This document shows, piece by piece, positions 37,601 to 52,600 of a stretch of DNA of 64,000 nt (the stretch's first letter is position 1; each line of letters starts with the position of its first letter). The position numbers were made by a program, and so were the translations under genes. Location of the stretch: assembly GCF_027887165.1 (NCBI RefSeq), contig NC_077227.1, positions 349,539,207 to 349,603,206 on the forward strand, given 5' to 3'. The stretch comes from Monodelphis domestica. Lineage: Eukaryota > Chordata > Mammalia > Didelphimorphia > Didelphidae. Under the pieces are notes generated by a model. That model had not been told where the DNA came from, did not search any database, and saw only the letters and a list, made by a program, of their open reading frames with translations.

Positions 37601-40600
37601 ACCTTTAGTAGATGGGGCATCTTGTGACTATATCAGGAGGCAAACAAAATCTGTGTGCTTTAACATGTCTTTGTACCTCCTATGCTTTATTGTTAAAACA
37701 AAAAATTTTGCATTGGATGTGTTTATATGACTATGTTGTACAAGTGCCCCTTTCTGTTCTCTGCTTTTGATTCTGCTTAGGGAATAATTGGATTGAACTA
37801 CATGTCTTTGATAATTTGCCTTGTGGGAGTCATCAGATGCTATTTGCTCCACTTTAATATTAGAAATCCTGTAATTTTTTTTTTCTTAACTCTCCCAGGG
37901 ATGATTGTAGTAGTGAGAGAATTCTTTTGAAATGCCCAGACCTAAAGAGTGGCCAACATTAGATAGAGGAAAGAGCTGTAAACTGAGAGTCTGAAGAGCT
38001 GAGTTCCAGTCCCATTTCTTCCATTTGACCTTTTTCTGATGTGTGTTTGTAGGACTCCAATGAAAGCAGTTCCTCGGCACCAACCACACAGTTTATCATG
38101 CTGCCTCTGCCCACCCACTCAGTTGTGGAAAACTCTGCCTCTATCAAGCTGGTTAGTATAGAGGGAATAGCTTTATGGTTATTTGGGGCAGGGAATTTGT
38201 GCTTGGTAGAGAATGCTGCCGTTGATTCAAGGTGACTTTACTGCCACTTTTCTGGGAAATAAGAAAATTTACTATCATAGAATGTTAACAAGAAGGTTCC
38301 TTAGAGTCTCTAGTCAAACCTCTTGATTTTACAGAGGAGAAAAGTCATACCCCAGTAGATGAAACTGATTGACTTGCTCACAGCCATACTGCTAGTTAGT
38401 GTAGAAGTGAGGCACAGAATCCAGACCTTCCAGATTTTTGAAGGTTTTCTGCTCTATTGAGCTACTTCTGGGGCCACTTTTCCCTCATATTACTTCTATA
38501 TGGACCGCCATTTTGTAAGCTAATATGCATGCTATTTGGATATGTATGAAACAAGTTAAATACACCTGTTTAACTTGGAACATTCCATTTAAAAATTCAC
38601 TATTGATAAGTACAGCTAATGGATAGATCTGAGAAGAAACAAAAGGACAGTCCCATAGTCTAGATATACATTCTTAGCTTGTGCTACTACTGCCCTCATT
38701 CTTCATTTCCTAGGACCGATAGGTATCACATATACCCAATAAGCTTTCACATTTTCCCAAAGGAAATTCTTAATTTTTGGTCAAATTAGATAAAGAGCCA
38801 AGAGAGAAAGCAACATTATCTAAATTGGGAGACTGGAGATCATGGTCCATTCTCAGCACTGCTATTAACTAGCAGTACAATCTTGGACAAGTCATTTCTC
38901 TTCCTTGGGCCTCAGTTTCTTTTGAAAAATGTGTATCTCTCAGGTGCCTTCCAACTCTAATGTTCTATGAGTAAATGTATGAGTGCTATCCTCATATGAG
39001 ATGATTGTATTCTTATGCCTATAAATGTCCACATGACTGATAGAATTCAGATTGTATTAATTCTTTTTCCTTCTCTCCTTCCCAGACTACTACTTATACC
39101 CGCAGGGGCCATGGAAATTGCACCAGCCCTGGCTGCTCTTTCACCTATGTCACCAGGCACAAACCACCAAAGTGTCCAACATGTGGCAATTTTCTGGGAG
39201 GGAAGTGGATCCCAAAGGTAAGGTATATAAAATACTTTTTAAACATGAGAAGCTTTGAATTACACATTTCTTCCTTTCATTGGAAACATTTTATTTATTA
39301 TAATTTGTTGGAGACTTGACTTTAAACACCAACACCAATATTTAGAATGATTAGTGTAGGTACTCTGTCAACTAGTATAGATTACAATGCTCCTGGCTGT
39401 AATGAATATTTGTTAATTAAGTAAGCAATAAAAGATTATTGATAGTTAGGTATTGGTGGATGAAGAGTTGAGTTTGAGTGAGCTGAATTTCAAGTCAAGA
39501 GTGGAATCTTAAAAGAATGATGGGAAGAGAACTGTCTCAAGGAGTCTTGGGAAAGACAGGTGAACCAATGATCACTGTTTTGATGGTCCTGAATAAGGAA
39601 GGTGGTCCTAGGAGCTTGCTTTGAGAGTTGGAGAAGATCTGTTGATATTCTCACTTGAAAAAATCCTGTTACCAAGAAGACAGAGAAAGTGGTGTTGAAA
39701 TTCCTCTGTTTCACCAATAGTTGACAGGAGAGAGCAACTGCTAAGGTGGTATCAGTGAAATTCTAACAGGGTGAGTTATATCTGAGCAGAAGAAAGGAAT
39801 ACAGTTTTATCTATTACTGTTTATAAAATTATATTTTAGTTTTAGGATAGAAAGCTAGATATAATTAGTGTAGAATAAGGATTACCTTTGATAATCAAGA
39901 AGAAGCCTTTTGTGAGGCAGATTTTGGAGAAAATATAGATTAGATCTTATTAGTGTTAGGGATATTTTACTGTAAGTATTTTCCTGCTTCCTTTTCCTTT
40001 CCCTTTATTACCATTTTAAAAGTTATAATAAATAGGGTTTTATATAAATAATCTGAGCAGGATTTTTCTTCAACTGCTTAGAACAATCATTTTTTCCCAA
40101 CTGTCAACCCAAGATCACATCAACTTAAGAGCCTCTCCATATCACTAACAACTATTGGTAAATACAAATATCAATAAATAATAAGGGTCAATATGCCTTA
40201 TTACATGACTTAGTATATGTTAATGGCTCAAACTTTAGCACCTTGCTACCAGTCTGGCGATGAGCTTCAAGCATACAATATCTCCAATAATTTAATGGTC
40301 ACTTCTAGATACCTTTCATTCTTTTTTGTTCAGTCACAGTACTCAAATGAATTATTTTGGAAATTTCTTGTATTGATACAGATTGCAGCTCATCCATGTC
40401 TGCCTGCATTATGTCACCCTCATAAGCTTTCCCAGAGGAGGTTCATCCAATATGTTTGATTTCCCTTGACATTTAAAGGATTCTAGTAGAACATTTTGGC
40501 TCTTCTGTTCACCTGTCATCCCTTATTCTTGCCATATGGCCAGTCCATATTCTTTTTTTCTATTATTAGAGTTTCTTGATTATATCTTCTGTTCTTGTGA

Positions 40601-43600
40601 TTCCTTGAAATTTCTTATTGGTTATATTTTGTAGCCAGTTTGCATGCATCATGTGCTTTCATAATGCCCTTTAAATGAAATCCACTTAATTAGTTAAATC
40701 CGGTGCAAATTGGTATATTATAATTTGTACCGAATTTAACTAATTAATTGGAATATTGGTTAAATATATGGGCCTCCTGGGTTGGTTGGGTGATTCAGTG
40801 AATAGAGAGCCAGGTCCAGAGATGGGAAGTCCTGTGTTCAAATGTATCCTCAGATAACTTCCTAGCTGTGTGACCCTGGGCAAGCCACTTAAACCTCATT
40901 ACATAGCCCTTACTGGTCTTCTGCCTAAGAATCAATACATACCATTTATTCTAAGATAGAAAAGGAAAGTTGTTTTTTTTTTTATAAAAGGCCTTTGTTT
41001 TCATGAGAAGTTTGGTGTTTTTAAGGCAATATTGCTATTTCAGAATGGAAATCAAGCCATTCTCTTTTTCAATTCTTAGACCAGCTTATTGTCCATCTGT
41101 TATCTGTCCATCTCTGTCAGATATCAAATAGGCTCTGTTGGTTGTCCATTCAAATTCATGCAGTAACCTTCATTCTTCCTCACTTAATATTTCCTTATGA
41201 ATAGCCAGGTAACACTCTTTTGAATTATTAAAAAGTTGTCTTCTAAGAAGCTCTGCACTGTTCTAGGGTTTCTTCAATCAGTACATTGACATCTGGAAGT
41301 AAGAGCATATGGAAAACTTTATCATCCCAGGAAATCTTTCCTTAAGTTGGATATTCCATCCAACATATGGCAAGGACACATATCTTCCTGTTTAGTGACT
41401 CCCTTGAAATATATGTGCAGAGAGTTGTTACACAGTATTATTTACATTCTGTATTTTTTTAAAGAATTGTAAATTATTTTGATGAATGAATGAGATAATT
41501 TTTGAAAAAGAGCCAGTAAATTAATATTTTGTTCTATTAATAAAAATTTTTTACTTATCCAAAAAAAGTAAGTCCTGTTGGATCTTCTAATTTTCTACCT
41601 CTTTCACTTAGTCATCAAATGTTAAAGAAGTGGTCCATTGTTGAATATATTTTATGAAAGCCTTCCTATTCTCTACAAATATCCTAAAGTAGGGTGCCTT
41701 CAATTCCTATCAAAATGATATTTTCTTGGTACCCTTTTTTGGTATTAGTAAGACTTGAGATTTTTTTTCCCCATGCCTTTAGTGGTTTCCCTTCCTTTAG
41801 ATACTTTGTATATCAATCTGTGCCATCAAAATTATGCCATTTCCAGCACAGTGCTATAGTGGCTACACTTGATCTAATCTAATTACTTTTCTAGTCATTC
41901 TCTTTAGTGTCATTTCTGACTCTTCTATAAGTAGTACATCTGAGAATATGTTGTTAGGGTTTTTCATAGTGATTCCAAAGAGTTTTATGGAGTAAATAGT
42001 TTGTTATAATATATTAAAAAATTTTTGAGTTCATCAATTACACATAATAACTGTCTTCCACATAAGTTTTCTGAAGTTGGAACATTTAAGAATTTTTTTT
42101 ATATCATGACTTTTAGGTAGACCAATAATTCTTAAATTGTTTCTCCTAGATCTATTTTCTGGGTCAGTTGTTTTTATTTCAAATGAGATATCTCATATTT
42201 TCTTCTATTTTTTCATTCTTTTGATTATTTTGTTGTTTCTTGATATCCCATGAAGTTTTTAGCTTCTATTTTCCTAGTTCTCATTTTTACAAAATTAGTT
42301 TCTTCTATGAGCTTTCAAACCTCTTTTTCCATTAGGCCAATTCTACTTTTTTAGAAACAAAGATTTTTGTGCTTTTTTTTTTTCAATTTGGCCAAATTTC
42401 TTTTTAAGCTATTAGTTTCTTCTTATATTTTTTCTCTTCTCCATTTTTACCCCAGCTCTCTTATTTCATTTTTAAATTCCTTTTTGAGCTCTTCTAGAGC
42501 CTGAGGCCAATTTCCATTTTTCTTTGAAGTTTTGTGTGTGGCTGTTTGATTTCACTGTTCCCTTCTGAGTCTGTGCCTCTCTTCCTTGTTTCCATAATTT
42601 TTATGGTTAGGCCATTTTTTTTTCTGTTTGCTCATTTTCCTAACTTTTTTTTTTTTAACTCTTACTGGTCCCAGGGTAGAGGGTGCACTCTCCCTATTCT
42701 AAACTTCAGTTTTTCCTTGCTGCTACCCACAGCTCTAGTTCTGGGTTTCTGTAAGTTTTAGTTCTTCCAAGATGGAATAATGGCCTATGGGCTGGGAGCT
42801 CTGAAAGTTACCTTTCACTGATGATTCAATCTCCTCTAGGGACTGATGATGGCTTGTAGGGCACAGAACACTATAGGCTTCCTTGTGCTGGGGCTCAGGG
42901 CCTCACCTCAAGCATGGGCAGGGGTTCTGGGTCACACTCTGGGTTTACATAGGCCAGGTGTGCTGCAGCCTACCTTGCCTTGGGACTTGGGATCTCACTA
43001 AAGATGGGTAGGGGCTTGGAGTCTCACTCTGGGCTTTACCAATTCATTGCATTTCGGGCTGCCCTGCAATAGAGCCTGGGGCTTCACAGTAAGCTTGGGC
43101 ATGGACTCTGTGCTTCCCCGTAGGCTTGAATGGGTCAGGCACTGCATGCTACATTGTACTAGGGCTTGGGACTTCACTGCAGGCTTGGGCTAGGACTTGG
43201 AGCTTTAACAGGTGGGTATGAGGTGCTCTGCTGTTGGCTTAGGCAGGGTCCCAGGATCTTGAATTTGACTTGGGCCCAGGCTGAGAACCAGGAGTGGAGG
43301 GGTGGGTGGCTTGTACTCTTTGGAACAACTTTGTTGCTGGTGGAGTTACCCTCTTATTCTAGTGAAATATATCCCCTCTCCAACTATCTTCCAATTTGAT
43401 TTTTGCAGGAGAACTTTTTTACTCTGTCCCCTTTTTGGTACTGTCATTCCAGTATTTATTTTGAGTCATTATTTTAAGGTTGTTTTGAGAGGATTTTCAG
43501 AGCATTTTGGCTTTCTGTGCATCTTGGCTTCCAAGAGTCTATTACAGTATTTTTACTAAATCTTTACCTTTTTTCTATATTATACTCTTTCTAGTTTTGT

Positions 43601-46600
43601 CCTTAAATGCCATGAGTGATTTTAGATTAGTTAATTTTATCTTAATTAAATTAGTTAATTTTAAATTTCATTAGATGTCTTGCCAAACATTCTTTATCTT
43701 TAAAAGGACCAAATGCATCATTTGACATGCAAAAAAATATAATTTTACTTTGAAATAAAGTATTTTATCCTGTTATCTGTTTTCTTTGCCTTATAAGTAA
43801 AAAAGTATTGTATCAGTTGACTCAGTGTAGTCTTTCAGGGTCCTCTTAAATTCTGGACTGAGTGCTAAATTGATAGAATCTTTCAATGCTTTTTTGCTTT
43901 TTGACACAGTATTGCTCATAATTGTCCATCATCCTCCTTTGAATGTTTTCACAAAAAAGTTATGTTCTGTTTTGGCTTTTTTTGCGGGGGGGGGGGGGGG
44001 GGGGTTGTCTCTTTGTTGTGTTGATTGATTTGCGTGGGTTAAGCATATTTTAAATTGTTTTATTCAGGGTCAGTGCTACTTCTCTTGAGCATTTCCCATT
44101 TTTGATGATTAGTTACTTGCTTTGGAATTGAGCTGTTCACTATTATTCTTTCTTTTTTTCCTTTTTACTAATTCTGATCTTAACTCTGAGAATATGGTGG
44201 TCTGACAACAACAAAGATTCTCCAGGCAATACAAATTAATTCCTATCTGTGAAAAATTTCTGCTTATTTTTATGTTATTTGGTGTTTGTCATGCCTGGCA
44301 TCTTAATTTCTTTCTTATAGTTTAATATAAAGAAGTGAGGCTTCTGTGTAGTCTTATAAGTCATTGATCTCTTTAAATCCTTTTAGTACCATGCTTTCTT
44401 AAATTTCTCCCTATTGTCATCTATTATCATCTTTGCTTTGAAATCATCAAGTAATAAATTGTATATTGATTTCACTTGGAGGATTTTTATCAAGTTTTTT
44501 ATTGAATTTCTTTTCTATTTTTTCATGTTTAACAACCAGTAATGGTATATAAAATGTAATTATCTTAATGGTGGGATTTTTACAGATACTTAATGCTAGT
44601 ACTACTATATCTGATCACCAGATATCCCATGAAATAATATTTCTTGCTGCCCTTGGGATAAAACCCACTGCAGCAGCTTCTTTCTTTGCCTCTCCAAGTA
44701 GTACCTGTGAGCCATTCTTTTTTAGTTGCAATTTCTTTCTTGCAACTGTCTTTAATAAAGCGGAGAAGCCAGTCTAAGTGAAGGAGCTTGGCACCTGAGG
44801 GGAAGCTTAGAGGTTGACCCTGCCCACAGACCAAAATACTACTATCTCCCCCAGATATTTATGGAGAGGGCCCAATCTCTGACCTCAGAGCTGTGAGATC
44901 ACAGGACCCTGAGCCTTTGGCCTGAGTTCTGTACTGAGGCCAGTTTTCCTTTTCACCACTAGGCAGAAACCTCTAGTGCTTCTTCACCCTTACCCATAAA
45001 GTCATCATCTTAGGAGGGGTCCTTTTAGGAGAAGTAGCCTGGTTGTTGCTTCTGCAGGTGGGGAGTTGCCTTAGCTACTAAAGACCTGAGGATAAAGTTC
45101 TTGTTGTAAGATTAAAAATTAATATCCAAATACTTCAAGTATTATATTCTTATAAGAATTTATTAATAACTTGAAGAAAAAGGAAAATGATAGCATTAGC
45201 AAAGAGAGAGTTGCCTGGACCACCAAAAGTAGGAGGAGAGCGCAGGAAGAAGAGTTAAAAATGGGGTTACAGCAAACTTTTATGTACAATACATAAGGAC
45301 GCTACGTGGACAAAGGGAAAAGAATTCTGGGACATGAAGTCCAAGGGTTCAAGATTTCTAATTACATATTACTACCATTTGTTCTTCTGATTGCTTATAA
45401 CAGAAATGTCAAGTTTAGAGGAGGGGAATGGACCTGTAAGTTTTCAGTGTTTCTAAGGTGGTATGATCCAGGATCACTGCTTTTTTGCACTATAATCTGG
45501 TCCTTAACCAGGTAGGGCCTTGTTCTCTCTCAACCACAACTCCTTTCCTTTATAGAACTGTAACTCCTACACAGGGAGGGCCTCTGTGCCCCCTCTTCCC
45601 CTCCTTGTAACTAATTGTAAGTAGCTCTCTTTGACCTGGAACTAGATCATGGGCAGTGGAGTTGCCAAATGGTGTTCAGTCTTATGTCCGGTGCTATAAC
45701 AGGGTTCCCCTGTAATCTCCCATGGTGGTTTATATATTATTATAAGTTCTATACAGTTAGAATCTGAAGCTAGAGCCTAATCCTAGACTATCAGAAAATA
45801 CTTAGTGGATAAAACTTCCCCCATAAGTCATTGCATAGGGAAATAGGGCCCACATGTTCACTCTTTAGAGCATTAGGAACCACAGGAGGTGATGGGGCCA
45901 ACTTAGTGTGTGAGCATCCACAAGGAGACTTTATAGATGGATTTGAAACCAGCATGACCTCTCAATATCCATCTGGGGCTTATCAAGGATTTAATAGTCA
46001 ACAGAATTTCCATTTAGGGATTGTATAGTGAAAAGAAAACAGGTTGTCATTAACACCAATAAGACAGAAGCCAAAGATTGAGTTGGATGATGGAACTTAG
46101 TATTAACCACCTCATCCAAGATGGCAACAGTAACATCTGAACTATAGGGAATATTTGGGGTTGAGGGGCACATAGCAAAGAATGTCTAACCTATCTAAAA
46201 TGTCAAAGAGATGATTACTTGCTCTGATACTATTCCAATCCATGAACTGAGCCTGGATATAAGAATAAGCAGAAGAAAACACCAAACAAAATATGAATTT
46301 AGAAACTGAAGTACAGATAGAATCTTACAAAGAAACATGGATTAGCCACAAGGGCTACAGGGGCAGCTGGATGAATTGAAGCAAGAGATAAAGAAATGAT
46401 GCAATTACAATTGAAAAAGACTAATCTCTGGAGGAAAATAATAGAAAGATAATAAATAACTTAAAATTGAAAGTGCAAAACTTTTCTCAAGTAGTAAATT
46501 CCCTGAAAAATAGAATGGAACAATAAAACTAATGACTTTCAGACAATAAAAAAATATTACATGCTTTTTTTTTTAATTGGAAAAAAGAAAATGTAAAATG

Positions 46601-49600
46601 CCTACTCTCAAACAGTCAATTGACCTGTGTGTGAGGAAAGATAATTTAAGAATCATCAGACTTCTGAAAACCATGATTAGACCAGATCTTGGATACTACC
46701 ATTTAAGAAATCAAGAGCTTACCCAGAGCTATAAGAACCAGAGAATAAAGTGAAAATAGAAAAAAAAATCCAGCAATCATTTTTTTCTTTTTCTTTTTTT
46801 TTTAACCAATCATTTCTTGAAAGAAATCCCAAGTTGAAAATATCCAGGAATGTCATAGCCAAAATCTTGACAATGTTCCTGATTAAAAAAGTTCAGAGGG
46901 GCAGCTGGGTAGCTCAATAGATTGAGAGCCAGGCATAGAGATGGGAGATCCTTGGTTCAAATCTGGCCTCAGACACTTCCCAGCTATGTGACCCTGAGCA
47001 AGTCACTTAACCCCCATTGCCTATTCCAAGATGAAAAGTAATGGTTTACCCAAAAAAAAAAAAAGATCATAGCTGAAAAGAAACTTTGTATTGTAAACAC
47101 AGTCAATGAGAGAAACTTCAAAAGTTAAGTACATTTGAGACTAACCAGTGAACAAGTGCTTATATTCTAATACCAAGGGAGAAGGTGATTCAGAATTCTG
47201 ATGTATTCAAGGATCATAGAAGGAAATAGGAAACATAGGATCTGGATGTGGCTTTGTTCTGTTTTGTGGGTTTTATGAGGGAAAATAAAAGGTAGTGAAA
47301 AAGGAATACATGAGTGAAGAAACAAGGAAGAAGAGAAAGAAGCTTACTCTGCTTTATGTGAGTATACAAACATGGAAGAAGGGATTGGTGGAAGAAGAAT
47401 TTAATATCTGAACTCAACAAAAGAGGATAACTCATTTGTTTGGTATAAAAGTTAATGGGGAAACAGGCTTGGGCAAATGAGAGAAACAAACATTTTTGTA
47501 GAGATGGTGAGAAAAAAGGATAAATATATGACATGAGGGAGGAAAATACACAGCTAATAATAATTTATAACTGTAGGTGTACATGGGACAAATTCATCCA
47601 TTAAATTGAAAGAAAATTACAGGGTAGATTGGAAAGACTTGAACAATATTTTACTTATAAGAAATACATAAAAAATAAAGATTCACACAAATAAAATGAG
47701 TGGATAGAGCAAAATTTATTATGGTTCAAGTAAATCCAATAAAAATATGGGGTAGTAATCATGACCTCAAGATAGTGCATAAGTAAAACTAAACAAGATA
47801 AAACAAAAACAACAACTTAAAGACATAAAGAGATAACATCAAATTTTAATACATTCACCTAAAGGTATAAAACCTAAGTATTTAAATGAAAAGCTAATTG
47901 ATTTAAAAGGGTATATAGGTAGTAAACCATAATAGTCGGAATTTTCAACTTTCCTCTTAGAACTTGACAAATTGACAAAAAGATAAACAAGACTAGAGAC
48001 GAATTTTAGAAATGTAAGAATTTAGATCTCTGGTGTGTAACAGTTAAAATTATACTTGAGACTGAAAAAAATCTAAATCTAAATTTAAATGGTCACCTAG
48101 GGAAATCCCAAATAATAAAATACCCAAGTCAGCTGCCAAATTTTTATGGTAGTTTAATTACAACAGGAGGAAGAAAATATTAGAGGGAGAGAGAGAGAGG
48201 GGGAGAGAAGGAAAGGAGTTTAACTCAGAACCACTCTGGCTCCGGCTGAGCCAATGCCGGTGTTAAGGCCTTGGAGAGCCAAGGCAGGGAAAGGGGTCAG
48301 TCCTTATCACTCACGTGACCAATCTGAAGGAAAGCAGTCTGCAGGGCTCCTCCAACCTCAAGCTCCAGGATCAAACTCAACTCTAGCCCTCCTCACAGGA
48401 AGTCCCGAGAACTCCAGAAGCTGTCCTCTACCTCACTTCCTGTGTCTCACATGTACCAATGGTAGCTCAAGCTTGACTTAGGACCACCCAGAGGTCTGTC
48501 CTTTTTTTTGCACATGTCTGTTGAAGGCCATTTTCTCAAATAATTAAATCTTGAGTTTGATGTAGCCCTTCTGAATCTTGTTACACTGAGTAGGGTGGAG
48601 AATGTGGGTTTCCAAGACCTGATTCTGTTATTCCAAGTATCTCTATTGTTATTGTTCAGGAAATAGCTAAATCAGATCTTCTAAAGATTGGTCTGATTAG
48701 GGTAGAATAGTTTTGAAATTCACAGGTGATTATTGAATGAAATAGAAAAGAACATTCATATTATCTGTGAGTGGCACCTTTATAAAAATTATCACTAATA
48801 AAGAACATTTATAGAATTGATTCAAACTTGAATAAAGAATAATCCTAAAGAATTGGTGCTTCAAAGAACAAATCATAGATAGATAATTATTATTATTATA
48901 AATAATAATTTCATCAAATGAAGTAACACAAAAACAATATGTCAATATCTTTGGAATGTTTCCCAAGCAGACCTTTGGCAAAATTTCATAACCTTTAACA
49001 TTCTTTAGTAAAGGAAAAATAGAAGAGATCAATGAATTTGGACATGCAACAAACAAACCAAAAAAGCCCCCCAAAACACAATTGTAGAAATTTTGAAAAT
49101 AAAAAAAAAGATAAAAATGCTGGAAAATAACACCAAAGACAGTTAATTTGTTATGAATTTTTATTTTTTTCTAAAAATCCCTTATGTTCTGTCTTAAAAT
49201 CAATTTTTAATATTTGTTCCAAGGCAGAATTGTGGTAAGGTTGCCCAGGGTCTCACAGCTAGGAGGTGTTTGAAGTTAGATTTTAACCCAGGCCCTCCTC
49301 AATATAGGCCTAAATCCCCTAATTGTCCTGCCAATCTGTTTTTTTTTTTTTAAACCCTTACCTTCCGTCTTGGAGTCAATACTGTGTATTGGCTCCAAGG
49401 CAGAAGAGTGGTTAGGGCTAGGCAATGGGGGGTCAAGTGATTTGCCTAGGGAAGTCTCCTAGCTGGGAAGTGTCTGAGGCCAGATTTGAACCTAAGACCT
49501 CCCATCTCTAAGCCTGGCTCTCAATCCACTGAGCTACCCAGTTGCCCCCACCAATCTGTTTAAAGAGAAAGAAAAACCAAATTACTGACTTTCAAAAGGT

Positions 49601-52600
49601 TGAATAAGTGATAAATAGAAATAAAGGAAATATTTAGAAAAGATTTTGCCCATTTGTATGCCCACAAAATGATAACTTAAGTGAATGAATATTTATAAGA
49701 TTATAAAATACCCAGATTAACAGAACAAGAAATAGAGGATTTAAATAGTCCAATTTTAAAAAGAAAAGAAACTGACCGTTTATTTTCTCTTTCATTAAAT
49801 TGTAAGCTCCTTGAGGACAAGAACTCTTGTCTCTTTTTGTATTCTTAGGATCATATCTGGCACATAGTAGGTACCTAATAATATTTGTTGATTGTAACAT
49901 GTCCTAGGAACTTCTTTTTTGAAAAAAAAAAGTTAATTTTTATTTTCAAGTCACAAATTTTAAAAATTAATCTGATCCTTCCACTATCTCCTTTGTCCTC
50001 CCTCCTTCAATTCTGTTTTTGAACGATTTTTTAAAATAATCTCTTAATTGTTGTTCAGTCATTTTAGTCACTTCTAACTCTTTGTGAGCAATCTTCTTTC
50101 TTTGATTTCTATAGAATATTTAGGTCTATTAGTGGCATAGGTGGAATAAAGGGTATGTACAGTTTGGCAGCTTTTTGGAAATAATTGCAAATTGTTTTCC
50201 AGAATAGCTGAACCAATGCAGGCAGCCAGTAAACATTTATTAATTATCTACTTTGTGCCAGGTCCTGTACCTAAGCACTTGGCGTACAAAGAAAGACAAA
50301 AGATAGTCTCTACTCCTAAGGAAAGCAGAACCTAATAGTATGTAAGTTACTGTGTAACAGTCTATATACAGAATAAATTTGAAAGAATCAGTAGAGAATT
50401 GAGAGACCAAGAAAGATTTCCTACAGAAGGTAGGATTTTATCTATGACTTAGACTGAGAGGCAAAGATGAGGAAGGAGATTCTGTGAATAGGGGATCAGC
50501 CATTAGAATTGTTCACAGTCTAAAGGTGGAGAATATTGTTTGAGATAGTATGGAAGTCAATAATACTGGATCAAATTATAAGTGGAGAGGGTATAAAAAT
50601 GTTAAGTATAAAAAGATTGTAATGTAGAGAAGAACAGATTATGAATAACAATTCATATTTGTTTTTTTCTTTTACCATGTTTACCCATCTGATAGTTGAG
50701 ATGAATTCTCAAAATAGCTTTTATTCGCATTTCTCCAATTATTTGTGATTTATAGCATTTAAAAATATGATTGTTGATGACTTGGACTTTTTTCCTTTGA
50801 AAACTACCTTTTCATATTTTTTGACCATTTATCTATTGGAGAATGACTCTTAATTGTGTAAATTTAAATAAATTACTTATATAGAAAATGAGACCTTTAT
50901 CAGAGAGACTAGATGTAATGATTTTCCCTTAATAACTTCATTCCTTTCTATTTTTTACTATATTAGATTTGTTTGTGAAAACACTTTGAAATTTTAAGAT
51001 AATAAAAATTGTTCATTTTATCCTGTGGGATCCTCACTTGTTTACTCATGAATTCTTCCCTATCCATAGATCTAAAAAGCAGTTTTTTTCCTTGTACCTC
51101 CAGTTTTTTTATGATGTGACCTTTTATTTCTAAATCATCTATTCATTTGGCTTTATCTTGTTGTATAGTGTGAGGCATTGTTCTAAACCTAATTTCTAAC
51201 AGATTACTATCCATTTTTCAGATTTTTTGTCAAAGAGCAAGTTTTTCCCACAGTAACTGAGGTCTTTGTATCTCAAGGAACTTAAAAAACTATCCTGGAC
51301 CAAATGTAATTATAAGTGAGAAGATTACAAAGCATTTAGAGAATAATGATTTCCATTTGTACTCATATTGTTGTTACAATAGAGAAATAAGGAAGCCAAC
51401 TGAAATCCCATGAAACAAATAATGACTTAATATCGTAAGCAGGGACAGATAAAGAGGTGAGAAAAATGGGAGTCAATTTTTCAAGCTACACACAGAAATT
51501 ATATTTAACGGCTACATGGCACACTTAATTATTTGGACAAGTATTAACTACTTATGATAGGTTCATTTCAATAATAAAAATGGCAATATTACCTACAGTT
51601 ATTTACAAATTCAGTACAATATAATCAAACTACCTGAATTTTTTCATAGATTTAAGAAAAATAATCATGCAATATTTCTGGAGGAACAGAAAATAATGTC
51701 AAGAGAAAAAAAGGTAGAAATGAAAGCAGCCTAGCTGAACCAAATCTCAAACTATGTAACAAAACAATAATCATCAAATCTTTTGTTAATTAAAAAAAGA
51801 AAAGTTTATCATTGGAACAGATTAAGTGCAGAAAACTGAGAAGCAATTAAACAGTAGTGTAGTATTTGATAGACTGAATTACTTGGTTATGAACTCATTA
51901 TTTCACAAAAATTCTGTGAAAACTGGAAATTGAGCAGAAATCACACATCACAATAAGTTCCAAATGGATTCTTGACCTAGATAAAAAAAAAAGGACCTTT
52001 AAATAAGAGAAGTAGGATAAGAACCTAGAGAAGTAGGTAGAGCACCAGCCTTGAATCAGGAAAACCTAGCTTCCATATTTTACCTCTAACTCATCATATT
52101 GACCTGATGGTCCTGGATAAATCACTTAACATTTTGTTGGGTATAGGTGACTCTAGTTTCTTGAAGGGTATGTGAGGGTAGTGCAGACTCTTGGTAGGGA
52201 CTACTGAATTGTGGTATGGTGCTCATCATAGATTGTCTGTTGCTTAGGGAGTACCCTCGTTAAAAATATAGAGGCTTATCACCAGTATATAAGTGATAAA
52301 TTCTTTGACTGGCAACTCATAGGGGAAAAAATGTAAAATGAAATAGGGTCCTATGTGGTCTTTTTCCAGTTCCAAAGTAATGTTGGTAGAATAGTAGAAA
52401 ATGGTCAGAGGTAGCTGAGACTCACAGATTTATGACACTTAATAAATGTTAACTGAACTCACATTTGTGCTCTGTGAAATAGTGCCCAGAACCTTAGTAA
52501 GCCTAACATTACTCTTTTATTAGAAAGTAAAACATTAAGGAAATGGCATATGAGTAGGATGACTCTGATTCTCCTTGAAAAGGCAAAAAGAAAAAGTGTT

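Larger units (their letters stand above)
46290..49160 (+). repeat. Old L1 (ORF1 into ORF2 start), split by SINE and LTR
   Basis: Pieces at about 46290-46890, 47070-48030 and 48600-49150 follow the order of L1 ORF1 end and ORF2 start. One block reads RKDNLRII, and near 47820-47960 'aggtataaaacctaagtatt...agtcggaattttcaactttc' resembles the endonuclease domain. It is split by a sense MON1 SINE (46897-47065) and an LTR (48034-48585). Very decayed. Confidence 0.45.
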
